A stretch of 64,000 bases of DNA from Sarcocystis neurona (taxonomy: Eukaryota > Apicomplexa > Conoidasida > Eucoccidiorida > Sarcocystidae). Position numbers and translations under genes: made by a program. Within the stretch, counting starts at the first letter, position 1; each line of letters starts with the position of its first letter. Location of the stretch: NCBI GenBank assembly GCA_000727475.1, contig KL647305.1, positions 302,856 through 366,855 on the forward strand. The letters are read 5' to 3'. The notes under the pieces were generated by a model that worked only from the letters and a program-made list of their open reading frames with translations, did not search any database and was not told where the DNA came from. Below are positions 27,260 to 45,644 of this stretch, in pieces.

Positions 27260-30200
27260 CGGTGGGGGGAGCAGCACGATGAAAGAGTGGTTAGGGGGCA
27301 ATCAAGAGGTTCATAGACTGCACACGACAGGCGAAAAAGGCGCTACAGCGGTCAAGCGACACAGGGGGAGGAGACCCTCTCTAAAGGCGAATTTACGGAG
27401 ACACGAAATGTGATGCAGCTGTACACAAGCAGAAGAAATGCGCGGGAAATATAGGACGAATACGCGGGGGATACAAAAACAAAACCTACAACCTATTCTA
27501 CAGCATAGGCACGCGGGAAAAACACGCAGGGGCCCGTCCGGCGACGTACGTTCTTGAAAGTATGAATCAGTCCATTAGTACTCCTGAATTACAAGATCGC
27601 TTGGAAACCAGGTAATGTTTTGATTCAAGTAGGAAGCGAAAAGAGAATGCCCCAGAAAAGCCGACTGATACGATGCCCTTGTGAGAGCTCCTTCCTAGTA
27701 GGAGTGCACGTGTGGGCAGCAAAATTTCACTGGAGAAGGCACCCGCCTCACCTCAAGTCATGCGCGCGTTTCAAAGAATACACTATAGTGAGAGACAACA
27801 CGATATGCGCACCTATGCCACCAGCAGCTATCCAGCTAGTACCGGCACGACGTGTGGCCTGTCCAGGCTTTCGACAGAACGTCCACGAAAGGCAGCATCT
27901 AGACGTGACGAACATACATAAATACCGTGTTTGCCACCAGCGACTGGCTGCTTAGGAGACTTCACAAGTTGAGCTTTCTGTATCTCTCTGAATCAAGAAC
28001 AGTACTGAAGACGCACCTGCAGGTGCAGGTGTTAAATTATCAGCCAGTCACATACGCTACATACCTAGGCATACACGTGACGCAGCCCAGACCTCCAAAG
28101 CCCCGAGACGAAAAGTATCGCAACAAACACATTCACGCCGGTGAAGACCACGCGAACGTAACAAACCTTAAAACTGTAAGGACAGGCTCAGAAGGACGTG
28201 GAACACTATTTCAAAGGCCACCATAACATGGCTGTCGTCTGGGTGGGAAAGAGAGTTTAAAAAATTCCATGCAAAGTGTGACACTGGTGTTGCTCTGTTC
28301 TCGTAGAAGGCTGCTGCTACAACATAACAACCTCTAGGCGATGCTGTGGCGGCCTACGGTAACGGTGGCCTGCCTCTGTAAGCTGTGCGACGTAAAGGTA
28401 CAACACACATTGACCGAAAGGCGTATGGTAAAGGTGTACGACGGCGCATGTCTGGAAATCAGTACCAAAAATTGATCTGTGGCAGTGCCTGTGCGCAGAA
28501 CTGCAGTCTACAATGACGCCGGCTGTCCACCTTGCCACTGTACGAAGGACGAAGACTAGTTAAAACCCCACGGCATATCAAAAAATGATTTTTTCACTGG
28601 CTGCCACGTGACGCAAGGCCGTGATTCTTTTCCGCATCGAGGTGCTTCCATCTGCAACTGCGTATGTGCGGTTGGAACTTTACGGACTCTCCTAGAGGAC
28701 ACGAGCCGCGTTGCAGAGATAAAAACGAAATTTGACCGTCGGTGTAGCCGTAGTGGGCGACCACAAACGGCGAAGAGCGTCCCGTTGCAGTCGACAGCAG
28801 GGAAGAGCCACGTGTTCAATGTTACCAGGGAAGAACCCCGTGATCACGGCTATGTCTTCGACGTGGTCCAGACAAGTCGCAGAAAGTGTCGTGGTGATCT
28901 GCAGAAACAAAAATTGTCCCCCGCCGTGTTGAGGAACAGGTGACTTTCAACGGCCTGTTACTCCTCAACCAAGGAAGGGTCTTACATCTACCGTACCTAC
29001 CGGCACGGCTGCTTCACGGGTGAGAATCAAAGGTACTGCCTCGTAATTCCCACCGTAGAACACATAGTTCACCGGAAACGAGAGTCATACGTACAACGTA
29101 CGTTGACTTTCTTGTCTAAATTGACGGAGACGTGGGAGTCAAACCTCTCCCTTTGCCTGTCTCGGTTGGAAAAGTATGCATGCCTCATCGTTGCAAGCTG
29201 ACTGTTCCGGAACTGCGGTGACACGGCTGGACGGCGACATGCAGCAACGTATCGCGATCAGAACTACGAGACATCATTACTGTTTGACTTCACCGGTCGC
29301 CCGTCCTTCGCCGTTTTGAAAAAGTGTACCGTCCCGCTAAATTACTCAGATGGCACGGGCAGGTCTAGCTTGCGTGTCCGGAATTTTCAGAGCAACTGCA
29401 GCAGTGTGAATTGTCTATCCTACCATGCTACAATGTGCGCCTGTTCCTGTCCCCGGTAGAAGATCGTATTTGTGACCGTGCAAGGGCGTAGCTAAGTAAG
29501 AGAAAACGTCAACAGACACCTCTATAATTACAAATACTAAGGTATTATTGTGTGTTCCTGTGTGTATACGTGCGTGTGTGCATATCTGCGACAAGGCCGA
29601 CTCCAAAGAAAGCAGCAGAGATAGCGTCTCTACGGAAAGTCACTGTGGCGATATCGACTTAGTTGCCTACAGGGTCAGCTCGACAAAAGGATACGGAACC
29701 TTGTTCTTCACAGTAGCGGCCTCGCATTGACGTCTCCAGGAACATTTGCATACTCACGACTGGCAAAGTGTGGCGCTTCGGTGATTCGTGGATGGGCAGA
29801 AAGAGGAAGGTGAAGAGAAAGCAAGTGGAGCCGACACCGTCGATGAAAATAGAGGCAGGCACAGAAAACCCGGGGGAACGATATTTGAGTTGGAGATGAG
29901 GGGACCGGCGACGGAAAGTTTGGAAGATCGAATAGATCCGCAGGCCTCCAACCTGCTGATCTGGAGGATACGGAGGGGGAAATTGTTTGGAGAAGAAAAC
30001 GCTTGCTTGCCGCGCTTGTAGGTGGTTACACAGGTGGGTAGGGGTTTTGTGCCCGAGTCCACGAGCACGACGAGACGGCGGGACAAACGTAAACACAGCG
30101 GATATGCGCGGAGTAGCACACGGCGCTGCAAACTCGTACGTTTTGCCTGTTGCTTAGACAGTAGACAATAAATGCAATAGTTGTGCAGCTAGTGTGTGTG

Positions 30201-30712
30201 TGTATAGATATATATATCTGTATATATATGCATGTGGACAGATACCTATGTTCTACAGATATATCACATTTGTTACACGAAGGTCACGTGAGCAATGTCC
30301 TTGCTAAATCACGTGAATCAAGTGGGAGATACTGCACCGTACGGACTCCCGCCTTCTTGGTGTCCGGTGCCAGGTTGGCGTGTCACTCTACGATTAATGA
30401 ACTGATAGCTCTTGAGTGTTGCGCCTTTAATTCTGAATAAATTGATGCCTTCCAGACAGGGCAAGCGACACGCACCGCAGGCACGCACTACAGGATAAAA
30501 GATTGCGACCGGCTTAGTCTGTACTACAAATGCGTGTTTCGGAAACAAAAAGACTTAGATATATGCTGGGAAACTACGGGCGTACACTTGACGATAAAGT
30601 AGGCGGCGCCTTTCAGCCAACGGTGAACCGGCAGATGAACATGTGGGCCATCGGCTTCCGCACGACCAAGTGAAAGGGCGTGAACTTGATGTAGCTGAGG
30701 TGCATCAGTTAG
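27260..30712. other. Intergenic region upstream of the MORN gene
   Basis: No recognisable gene. Open stretches near 28608-28943 and 29548-29730 (+) and 29659-30131 (-) lack family motifs and convincing splice partners. A TG/TA microsatellite lies at about 30191-30230. The part next to 27260 should hold the MORN gene promoter and 5' UTR. Confidence 0.5.
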
Positions 30713-32121
30713 AAGTGGGTGAAGGCACGTGGTGAAGATTTTACCATTCAAGGCAATTCATTTGCCAAAAAACTTGAACGCGCTGCAAGGGGCTCACCTA
30801 AAAAAGTACTCGGCAACATCTCTAATGCGCTGATACTAGTAGCCGAGCACGAAAGTGGGAGTAGTTCCTGGGAGAGACAGCCAGCCACTGAGAGGCTGAA
30901 TTATCTTTTAAATGTACTGACACACTTTGGAGGCCCCACGCGACTCTGTTCACAGGTACGCGGGCAGTTCTGCATGCTTTTGTATACATAATTGCGCTGC
31001 GAACGTATATCTATAGCCAAGTGCGGTCCACCCTAAGTTATCCGACCGAGGAAGAGCAGTCGCCTGTTATGCTGAAATAATTCGCCTCTCACTTTTTTAG
31101 ATGTGTTTCAGTGAGAGAGTGTAGATTTGAAAGCGTGCGTATGCTTTTCTGATATACGTAAGTACTTTAGAGGCACCTGGAGGCACTCTTCTTTGTCATC
31201 GTTCCTGCCGACATCGCGCGAGGAACCGAACTTGCACCGAAGAGGGCACTCGGATCATGTCCGTGGGAACATACGCCAGTAAGGCGTAGACAGTGGCTTG
31301 GCCCTCAGCCCTAAAAACTAGGCGTTTCATTCTCAAAACGCGCTTTCCCAGCGTCGGAGCCCACTCAGAACAGCATTGCAACGCTTTCCACTGTAGTGGC
31401 GATAGCTAATCCAAAACAGTGCAAGTACATCTGCAAATCTGGACAGTTTTCATATAACATGTAAGCCAGAGTATCCACGTACCCTGTATCCAGCATGTAG
31501 GACACAGCAATGGGCAGGCGTATAAAGAGATTGATAACTGCTAAAAAGTTGAAGACTGGTATCTACGTGTACAATTTTACATGCATGTGTAGTGACTACA
31601 AAAAGTTGCACTCGTACACCTGTGTGCTATGAATGCTTTCGTGCACAAGCCTTAAAAGTTGTGTCCAAATTTTGTCACAAAAGCTACGATTTGCTTTCGC
31701 CTTGGCAGGACAACTTGAGGGGCGGTAAACAGAAGAGGTGTTCCTTCCACCTCAAGCAAACAAAAATACAGGATGCAGGCTTTCTAGGGTACCAAATACA
31801 CCCCATACATAACGAAATACGTTATATATCGTGGTTCATGTACAGTTCTGCGTGTACACTTCTACCTACGCACGCCCACACCTGTGTCCCCGCGTACTTG
31901 CTCATGTCCAAAAATCACGGAGACACTGGGATGACGCGCTTCCTTCAAGTTCTGGACAACGCAGGGGCATCGCCCAAACGCCACTGTCTCACCATTGCCT
32001 ATTCCTTTCTCCTCTCCTCACTTCTATAAACTTGTTTGAAAAGCGGTATTTGTCCATCCAGGTAACAGACGGTTTGCGGCAGCGCCTGAACAGCGATCTA
32101 TCTGTGAATACTGCGCAGTAG
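30713..32121 (+). CDS. Possible 3' end of an unrecognised multi-exon gene
   Basis: Tentative. An open segment from about 30713 to 30955 (containing SPKKVLGNISNALILVAEHE and RLNYLLNVLTHFGGP) ends at the donor CAG/GTACGC in phase 0. After a pyrimidine-rich stretch and an AG at 32060-32061, a short frame in the same phase encodes VTDGLRQRLNSDLS and stops at 32119-32121. The join is in frame and the text looks protein-like, with predicted helices. I do not recognise the family and could not place earlier exons, so the call could be wrong. It would be convergent with the cysteine-rich gene that ends at 32244. Confidence 0.25.
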
Positions 32122-32243
32122 CACCCTTGGTGGCAATCCGATTACTACGTCATTAATTTACTGTTGAATATATACTACCTGCGCGTGTAGTGTCACATTT
32201 GTAGTCTCCCGCCGTACGCCACCCCCGTGTTAACAGGCGAAAT

Positions 32244-33179
32244 CTACAGGTCCACACTTGTTTTGTCGTAAGTGACTGGGTTATTCCAGCTTGTCCATGG
32301 TTCGTTCGCTTCTTTGTCTGGAAAGACTCTAGACTCCTTCCCGAAAAGATCTCTCTTAAGCGGTCCCCAAGCAAACGTAGTGGTGGTCTGATTTACAAAA
32401 GGTGTGTAGTGTGTGCAGTCGCTGCAATTGTCTCGGCATTCTGCATACTTCCGGCAACCGTAGCCATCATCTTTGCTGCAAAATAAACAACCAATTTCAT
32501 CCGTGAATCTCTGAGTTCCCAAGCCTTCGCAGTGTTGTCCGCACAACTCCTGGCATTCCGCCCGGCACCCTTTCTTCAGAGTTTGACACAAGCCACACCA
32601 CGGTCCAAGGGGCGCGTAGCCCCAGCGCTCGCCCATTCTATCCCACTCGAATTGAACAACCATCAGACTGTTTAGATGATACTGCTTGGGATTGTATCGA
32701 GGCCGCCACTTATGAGGTATAATTCCGCTGGCTGGGAAGGCACTCAGATCTGGAGGTGTCCAAAATGTGTCTGCCCGCGTCCAATAACGTACAGTTGTTT
32801 TAGCGGCGCCTCTTCCAGCGGGGCCTTTAGACTTTGTTTTGTCCATTTTTGATAGACTATCTCGATGTTGGTTTGCAAAAGCAGTGTAATCTGCGTTCGG
32901 AGTGCCCAGTCTTTCTTTTGAACTATAGACTGTGCGGACGGAGGTGGTGCGGTAGTTGGTATTGGTAGCGTCTACAGCGGGGATGAGTAAACTGCGGGCC
33001 CCGATGGCACGTGAGGCGGCGGGATTGAACCAAGCGAATCCATCGAACAGGGGGTGACGCCAGGAAGCGACAAGTAGTAACAGGAAGAAGGGGCGTGTAA
33101 GGGGAATTCGCCGCCGCATCACTACAGGCTTGGGAAAGGTGCACAAACGATGCAGCTTTGAGGAAGACCTAATTTCCAT
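32244..33179 (-). CDS. Secreted cysteine-rich protein, single exon, 311 aa
   Basis: An uninterrupted 311-codon frame from ATG at 33179 to stop TAG at 32244, unusual among the multi-exon neighbours. A second Met at codon 21 begins MRRRIPLTRPFFLLLLVASW, a good signal peptide (basic n-region, hydrophobic core); this downstream start at 33119 is as likely as the first. After a low-complexity stretch, the middle has a Trp/Tyr/Pro-rich part (WTRADTFWTPPDL, IIPHKWRPRYNP) and then a cluster of twelve cysteines within about 65 residues, starting WCGLC and ending CSDC. One NQT glycosylation sequon follows. The even cysteine number and secretion signal suggest a disulfide-bonded extracellular or vacuolar protein. 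I do not recognise the family. An acceptor-like CAG sits just upstream of the first ATG, so a 5' UTR intron is possible. Confidence 0.65.
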   Translation of the reverse strand: MEIRSSSKLHRLCTFPKPVVMRRRIPLTRPFFLLLLVASWRHPLFDGFAWFNPAASRAIGARSLLIPAVDATNTNYRTTSVRTVYSSKERLGTPNADYTAFANQHRDSLSKMDKTKSKGPAGRGAAKTTVRYWTRADTFWTPPDLSAFPASGIIPHKWRPRYNPKQYHLNSLMVVQFEWDRMGERWGYAPLGPWCGLCQTLKKGCRAECQELCGQHCEGLGTQRFTDEIGCLFCSKDDGYGCRKYAECRDNCSDCTHYTPFVNQTTTTFAWGPLKRDLFGKESRVFPDKEANEPWTSWNNPVTYDKTSVDL

Positions 33180-34001
33180 CCTGTGAGAGTCGCCACACCG
33201 ACATCAGCTCGAGGCCTTGTCGCAGGGTCAGTTCTTTACTCAAGCACATATACCTTGAACGCACTAATTCGCTCGAATATCTCGTGCTGCTTAGGCGAAA
33301 CGTCACTGACGCCGTACAGGATACCTACGCTGCAGTGCACGGGTCAAAGTGCCTCATGTCGGAGAGTATGCCTGAGTGCAGCACCAATCGTTTGCTTTGC
33401 TGGAAGGTGCATGTGCGGAAGACAGATTAGCGGGCCCACACTGAAGCCAACAACACTGTGCACTAACACTAATGGTATAAGGTCCAAAATTGGGCAGTCT
33501 ACAGTGGATAGATCGACTTGCAAAGGAAAGATTGTTGCAGCGTCTGTTTAGCATATTCTGCGTCGTGGATCTCAAGTAGTGCTACACTGCGCTGTCATCG
33601 AGTTGCAGATTAAGACCACGTGTTCTGTTCCACCGTCGGGCTTACATGCAAGTGCACGAAGAAAGCGAGAACACCTGGGTATTCGGGGGCTAAAAATATT
33701 TCTGGGTAGCCGATAACCCTTTTCATCTCGAACTCTTTCGTTTGCAAGAGGTTGTCTGCACGCACGTGTTACTTTTTAAGCAAGAAGTTAGAGCGTCGTC
33801 TTCTAGAGAAGCCGACGTGCCCTGGGTAGTAATATTTTGTGGTTTCCCGCTTGGTTACAAAACTCTCGACCGTCAACTGGACACGCAGCGCCCTAGCACA
33901 TTCTACGTAGCTTCCACTTGATCTTTGAAAATCAGTTCTTAATACGTCGGAGTTGGTAGAATCCGTTTTTGGCAGCGCCCGGTGCTTGTATTTTATTGGA
34001 C

Positions 34002-34895
34002 CCTCCGAAGTTGTTGTGCCGCCATGCTCCGTTGCACTCATTTCGTCCGTCGTGTTTCCATATTACTCAAGTCGGCTTCATTTGAACTGCAATATGCGTC
34101 GCGTGTGCCTTCGGTCGCGCCTCTACCCTCTACGCATNNNNNNNNNNNNNNNNNNNNNNNNNNNNNNNNNNNNNNNNNNNNNNNNNNNNNNNNNNNNNNN
34201 NNNNNNNNNNNNNNNNNNNNNNNNNNNNNNNNNNNNNNNNNNNNNNNNNNNNNNNNNNNNNNNNNNNNNNNNNNNNNNNNNNNNNNNNNNNNNNNNNNNN
34301 NNNNNNNNNNNNNNNNNNNNNNNNNNNNNNNNNNNNNNNNNNNNNNNNNNNNNNNNNNNNNNNNNNNNNNNNNNNNNNNNNNNNNNNNNNNNNNNNNNNN
34401 NNNNNNNNNNNNNNNNNNNNNNNNNNNNNNNNNNNNNNNNNNNNNNNNNNNNNNNNNNNNNNNNNNNNNNNNNNNNNNNNNNNNNNNNNNNNNNNNNNNN
34501 NNNNNNNNNNNNNNNNNNNNNNNNNNNNNNNNNNNNNNNNNNNNNNNNNNNNNNNNNNNNNNNNNNNNNNNNNNNNNNNNNNNNNNNNNNNNNNNNNNNN
34601 NNNNNNNNNNNNNNNNNNNNNNNNNNNNNNNNNNNNNNNNNNNNNNNNNNNNNNNNNNNNNNNNNNNNNNNNNNNNNNNNNNNNNNNNNNNNNNNNNNNN
34701 NNNNNNNNNNNNNNNNNNNNNNNNNNNNNNNNNNNNNNNNNNNNNNNNNNNNNNNNNNNATGCGTCGCGTGTGCCTTCGGTCGCGCCTCTACCCTCTACG
34801 CATATTGCAGTTCAAATGAAGCCGACTTGAGTAATATGGAAACACGACGGACGAAATGAGTGCAACGGAGCATGGCGGCACAACAACTTCGGAGG
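34002..34895. repeat. Perfect 98-bp inverted repeat flanking the sequence gap
   Basis: The left arm 34002-34099 is the exact reverse complement of the right arm 34798-34895. Between them lie an identical 44-bp segment in the same orientation on both sides of the gap (34094-34137 and 34760-34803) and 622 N. The 44-bp segment begins ATGCGT and ends ACGCAT, so it joins both arms smoothly. If its two copies are one sequence, the locus is a fold-back with 98-bp arms and a 32-bp loop. Confidence 0.95.
34138..34759. other. Assembly gap (622 N)
   Basis: A run of undetermined bases. The contig ends on the two sides share an exact 44-bp sequence in the same orientation, which is what an unmerged assembler overlap would leave; the gap may hold no real sequence. 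Confidence 0.99.
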
Positions 34896-34925
34896 TGTTC
34901 AGTAGCAGGCTACTGAACACCTCCG
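34890..34925. repeat. Perfect hairpin, 17-bp stem and 2-nt loop
   Basis: Positions 34890-34906 are the exact reverse complement of 34909-34925, leaving only AG as loop. The left side of the stem overlaps the outer six bases of the right arm of the 98-bp inverted repeat. There is no U tract and no gene next to it, so it is not a terminator. Confidence 0.95.
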
Positions 34926-35232
34926 TGTCGCGTCCCCTGTACCACTGAGTATTTAGAAGTGGAGTTAGGACTTCTCCTATTTACACTGTTCCCGTCAGCC
35001 ATGCCGCGTATAGGCTTTCACCTCTGCTTTATCGAAGGGACGTAACCCTCCCCCGTCGTAACCCGCAGAGGGTCCGCGGGCACCACTGCGTCGACCTCAC
35101 TACGTAGTGCCCTTGCTGGCGAATTCTACCTACAGTGTCAAATACCCACCACGAAGCAAGATTGCCTTAACCCACAACGGATGGAATTTGGCGAATGCAG
35201 TCACGCGTGATGTGAAAAGTGTCATACAAAGT

Positions 35233-35604
35233 TCACGGTTGTATGCCCTTGGTGATTGGTGCCTTTAAGCTCCACTCCGTTTTTGACTGAAGCAGACGCG
35301 TGATTACTTCGTTAGACGCCTTCAATTTATTGATTTGATGGAAGTCCCCTGCTGCACGTGCCGATGTGTCCACGATCATTATTTTCTTGGAAGGGTCCGA
35401 GATGAACGCCAAATTATCAAAACTTCTGCCGTTACTCACGAAGTCGAATGGTGCAGCATTATGCTTATCTAATCCTTGCATAGGAAATCCCACGCCAGTA
35501 TCACTTGAGACAAGATGCGGCGTTCCACCGAACTGTACAACTCGGATATCAGTGTTGGCGGACGACAGAACAGATTGTGGTGGTGAGCAGTAAAGATCGT
35601 ACAT
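35233..35604 (-). CDS. Hypothetical ORF, 123 aa
   Basis: An intact frame from ATG to stop with a balanced amino-acid mix, including VVQFGGTPHLVSSDTG and KKIMIVDTSARAAGD. No signal peptide, membrane segment or domain is visible, and no splice-joined partner was found. It may be a small gene, an exon, or a fragment of an old mobile element; chance cannot be excluded at this length. Confidence 0.25.
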   Translation of the reverse strand: MYDLYCSPPQSVLSSANTDIRVVQFGGTPHLVSSDTGVGFPMQGLDKHNAAPFDFVSNGRSFDNLAFISDPSKKIMIVDTSARAAGDFHQINKLKASNEVITRLLQSKTEWSLKAPITKGIQP

Positions 35605-37491
35605 TATACAGCTCTAAGACCCTTCAAAGAATGCTTTTGGCGCGCGAAGGTGCGATTTAACGCTACGGTAATCGCACCCCAGTCACGATGTGCAGATTTA
35701 AATGCACAGATTTCAGTAGTGTGAGGTGCTGACAACATCAAGCTTGTGCGACGCTTCATAGTCTGAGGCTCAGCTTGTACATTTTACGAAACTGGACCAC
35801 GCAGCGGTGCTTCAGCCAAAGGGCGAGCAAGAAAAGCTCTTCAGAATATTCAGCAGAAATGCGTACAATGCACATGTTGTACGTGCATGATAGGAGACTG
35901 CAACGGTAGAAGCGTCAGCCGATGCGGCGTGGGTGGATGCGTTGTAGAGGAAGCACACGTCTTCGGGAAACCATGTGCGACTGAGCGTCGTTCGACACGA
36001 AGTTCTGGCTCCGAGCGATTTCAACTCTACGTACTGTTGGAACGCCCGCTCATACAAGATGCTTGATTCTCGAGTTGTGCGACATACCGTATCACACGAA
36101 ACAGACTCTGGAATGGTTGCCGAGTTCAATCAGATTTACTTCCGTATGCAGGTACCTTTGTGCAGGTGCAGATGCACTTGTGCGTATACGTACCCGCGTT
36201 GTGCATCAGGAGTTACCACAGATCATTTTACGTTAACTGCATGTTGAGGAAATGGAGGGCGAATCATCACACAGTAATACTACTTTGTACTCTGTGCGGC
36301 ACAACAGCTCCGTCGCGTCAGGAAAATCCTTCAAATATCGGAGGCCATGTGTACACGCAGTAGATCCACCGAAACAGACAACAGCTTCTACAGGCACCAC
36401 GGGAACCGAAACTTGCTGCTTGGAAGCTCCAGCGGCCTAAAATCACTTGCACAAGACAACTGGTTTTCAGAACTGGCAGACATCTGCTGGGGAAGTGATT
36501 GCCCCTGCGGTCTAAGACGTTGACGGTTGCCTTTCCCCCCCCAAAATTATCTGCAGTTCACGGGAGAACTTCGCGAAAGGTCAGCTACTCTGCTTACCCT
36601 CATTTCATTTCGATGTTGGGGACTTCGCGCGTGTTGCACCTGCCGCCGATACTGAATACTAAAACACGGCAACGATTCGGCCCCCTTGTAGGCTTTATTC
36701 CCAACTTCCCCAATGCGGCAAAGACTTGCGTTGACGCAGCTAGGCTCGATGAAGGCGACGAAGAATCTCCTAGCGATTACCGCATAGTGTCTGCTGGTTG
36801 ACCCGCTGATACGGTCGACCTATATTCTACGTACCCTTCCGCCCTCATTTCTCTTTCAGATGTAGGAAACCTGGGACAGTTTTGCTATCAGTTAAATATT
36901 TTACAGGAACAGCCCGGCGAGGAGGAGAAACAACAGCTCTGCAGTAGCTGCTAGATGCTTTTACGTTTTGCACAAGTAATTAGCATGAGAATGTTTACCA
37001 ACCGCTGCTTTTCCTTAAGTCTGATGTGCATCTAGTATGCAGCCAGTGCTAGCCACTGTGTGGAGCTTTGGTTCGAATGGATGATCAATTTGTGCCCACC
37101 CCTTATGGGTCACAGCTGTGTTGTAGGTAACAAAATAACAAAAGACACACGCCCCCGCATGGACAGCGATGGGAGAGAAGACGGTCGAGGCTTAGCCCCT
37201 AACAGCAGGAAAACGCTCACCGGACTTGGAACACCTCGAACGATTTGCTTGTGGTACATGCAGACGCTTTGTGCATGAACGATACAAGGAAAGACTTGCG
37301 ACACCTCTTTTGCGTCGCTATATGGAAAACAAGTGTACCAAGGCGACTCGCTCCGGGCGGCAGTGAAACCTCCCAAAACTCGCAGCCCATGAACAAGAGC
37401 AGTGCCACCGTCCGTGAGTAGCCCTGGCTCCAGCAATGGTATACGTCTTGTCGGAGAGGTTCTATATCGAATGCTCTCCAGCACTTCCAAA

Positions 37492-44500
<7,009 letters not shown>

Positions 44501-45429
44501 CGCGTGCACCTGTTACACCCTCTCAGTGCGCAAGGGGGAGGACCCCTGCAAGTGAGAGCAGCCAGCACTAGTAGAACACGTGAGGCGGTCTTCGTGGAGC
44601 ATCAAGGAACCAAAGAGGAGTCTCCTGGTAGCTGCAGCAGCAGCGATCCGCTCCTCTTCTCCACAAGGATTCCATGCGCTGTTGGTTTCCTTCATTAAAT
44701 CCGGCCCGCGCAGCGGATATGGGAGCACACTCCACACACGGGTTTCTCGTTGTATCAATGCCTGTGACTTCTAGGGCGAGCTTTTTACCAAGACGGCGTC
44801 GCGCTGCGCTTCTGTCTCCACGCAGTAACGTGCGGCTCGGCATTTGAGGCTCTTTTTGGGTAGCTGCGCGAGCGGATGTAAGCAAACAGTCACGGGGATA
44901 TAGCGTTCACTGTGGACGTGAGACAGCAACCGTGCGCTTGGAACTCACGCAGCAGATCCCGTTTCACTTCAAGAGATTGGACAGCATACATGCAGTCCCG
45001 CAGAGTCTCACGAGGTTGAGAACGATCTACGATCTCTAGTTTCGTGCTGCAACCGTGGCAGGAGAGGGCCGAGTAGTCACACCAAGACGATAGACAGATA
45101 ATGGCAAACTTTCACGCTTGCATGTCCGGGCAGGCAAACGCAGGTACTGACCCACACCCACAGGTATATACGTACGTGAACATGGGACCCTTTCCGCCTA
45201 GGAAGCTTCTCATCCATGCGGCGAGAAGTTCACTTGCAGGAAGAGATACTTCGTTGCCGTTCACGCCTGTGTTCACAAAATGAACGTATTTGCCTCATGC
45301 GTACTCAAGCTGTCTATGCATCGCATTCCATTAGTCTTCTGCGTATCACCAGCCGGCAATCCGGCCGAGAAAGCACATGCTCCGATCTACGTTTTACCAC
45401 CAATTAGCAATCCGGCCAAGATTGCACGC

Positions 45430-45644
45430 GCTCAACGTTGCGACATTCCACCGCTTGTTGATTCCCCTATCAGCAGCAGCTGCAACAGGCCGCACTTTTG
45501 TTTGTGTGCAGTCAGCATTTTCAGGCCAAATTTTCCCAACATCTCGAACAGTACTACGAAAACCCCAGGTGTAAAAAACAGAAGATGGTCGCTGTGCAGC
45601 CGAGGGGACAGTTGTAGCTCTGCCACGCCATATCTAAAAACCAT
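45430..45644 (-). pseudogene. Decayed Ty3/gypsy-type reverse transcriptase fragment
   Basis: The minus strand reads HSDHLLFFTP, then VLFEMLGKFGLKM, KQKCGLLQ and, after a short stretch, a Ser-Gly-Gly motif before a stop. This order resembles the segment after the YxDD catalytic site in gypsy reverse transcriptases (DDLLIFS, a helix ending in FGLK, KC, then a Gly-containing strand). The catalytic Tyr and first Asp are lost or changed, stops occur on both sides, and no RNase H, integrase or LTR was found, so it would be a dead relic. The match is from memory of the family and short. Confidence 0.45.

Larger units (their letters stand above)
33180..37491. other. Gene-poor region with assembly gap
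   Basis: No gene could be supported. The stretch holds the gap at 34138-34759 with its flanking inverted repeat, the hairpin at 34890-34925, and two minus-strand open frames of uncertain status (35604-35233 and 36129-35812). The segment 35975-36150 is open on both strands and ends at a donor-like CAG/GTACCT on the plus strand. It could be an exon, but no partner was found. Confidence 0.5.

Noticed and set aside
26862..27413. 183-codon plus-strand open frame
   Set aside because: It is antisense to exon 1 of the MORN gene, whose splice phases and repeats are clear; the frame is a shadow of Gly/Pro-rich coding DNA.
33953..34830. Two long plus-strand frames spanning the gap
   Set aside because: They consist mostly of undetermined bases and inverted-repeat sequence.
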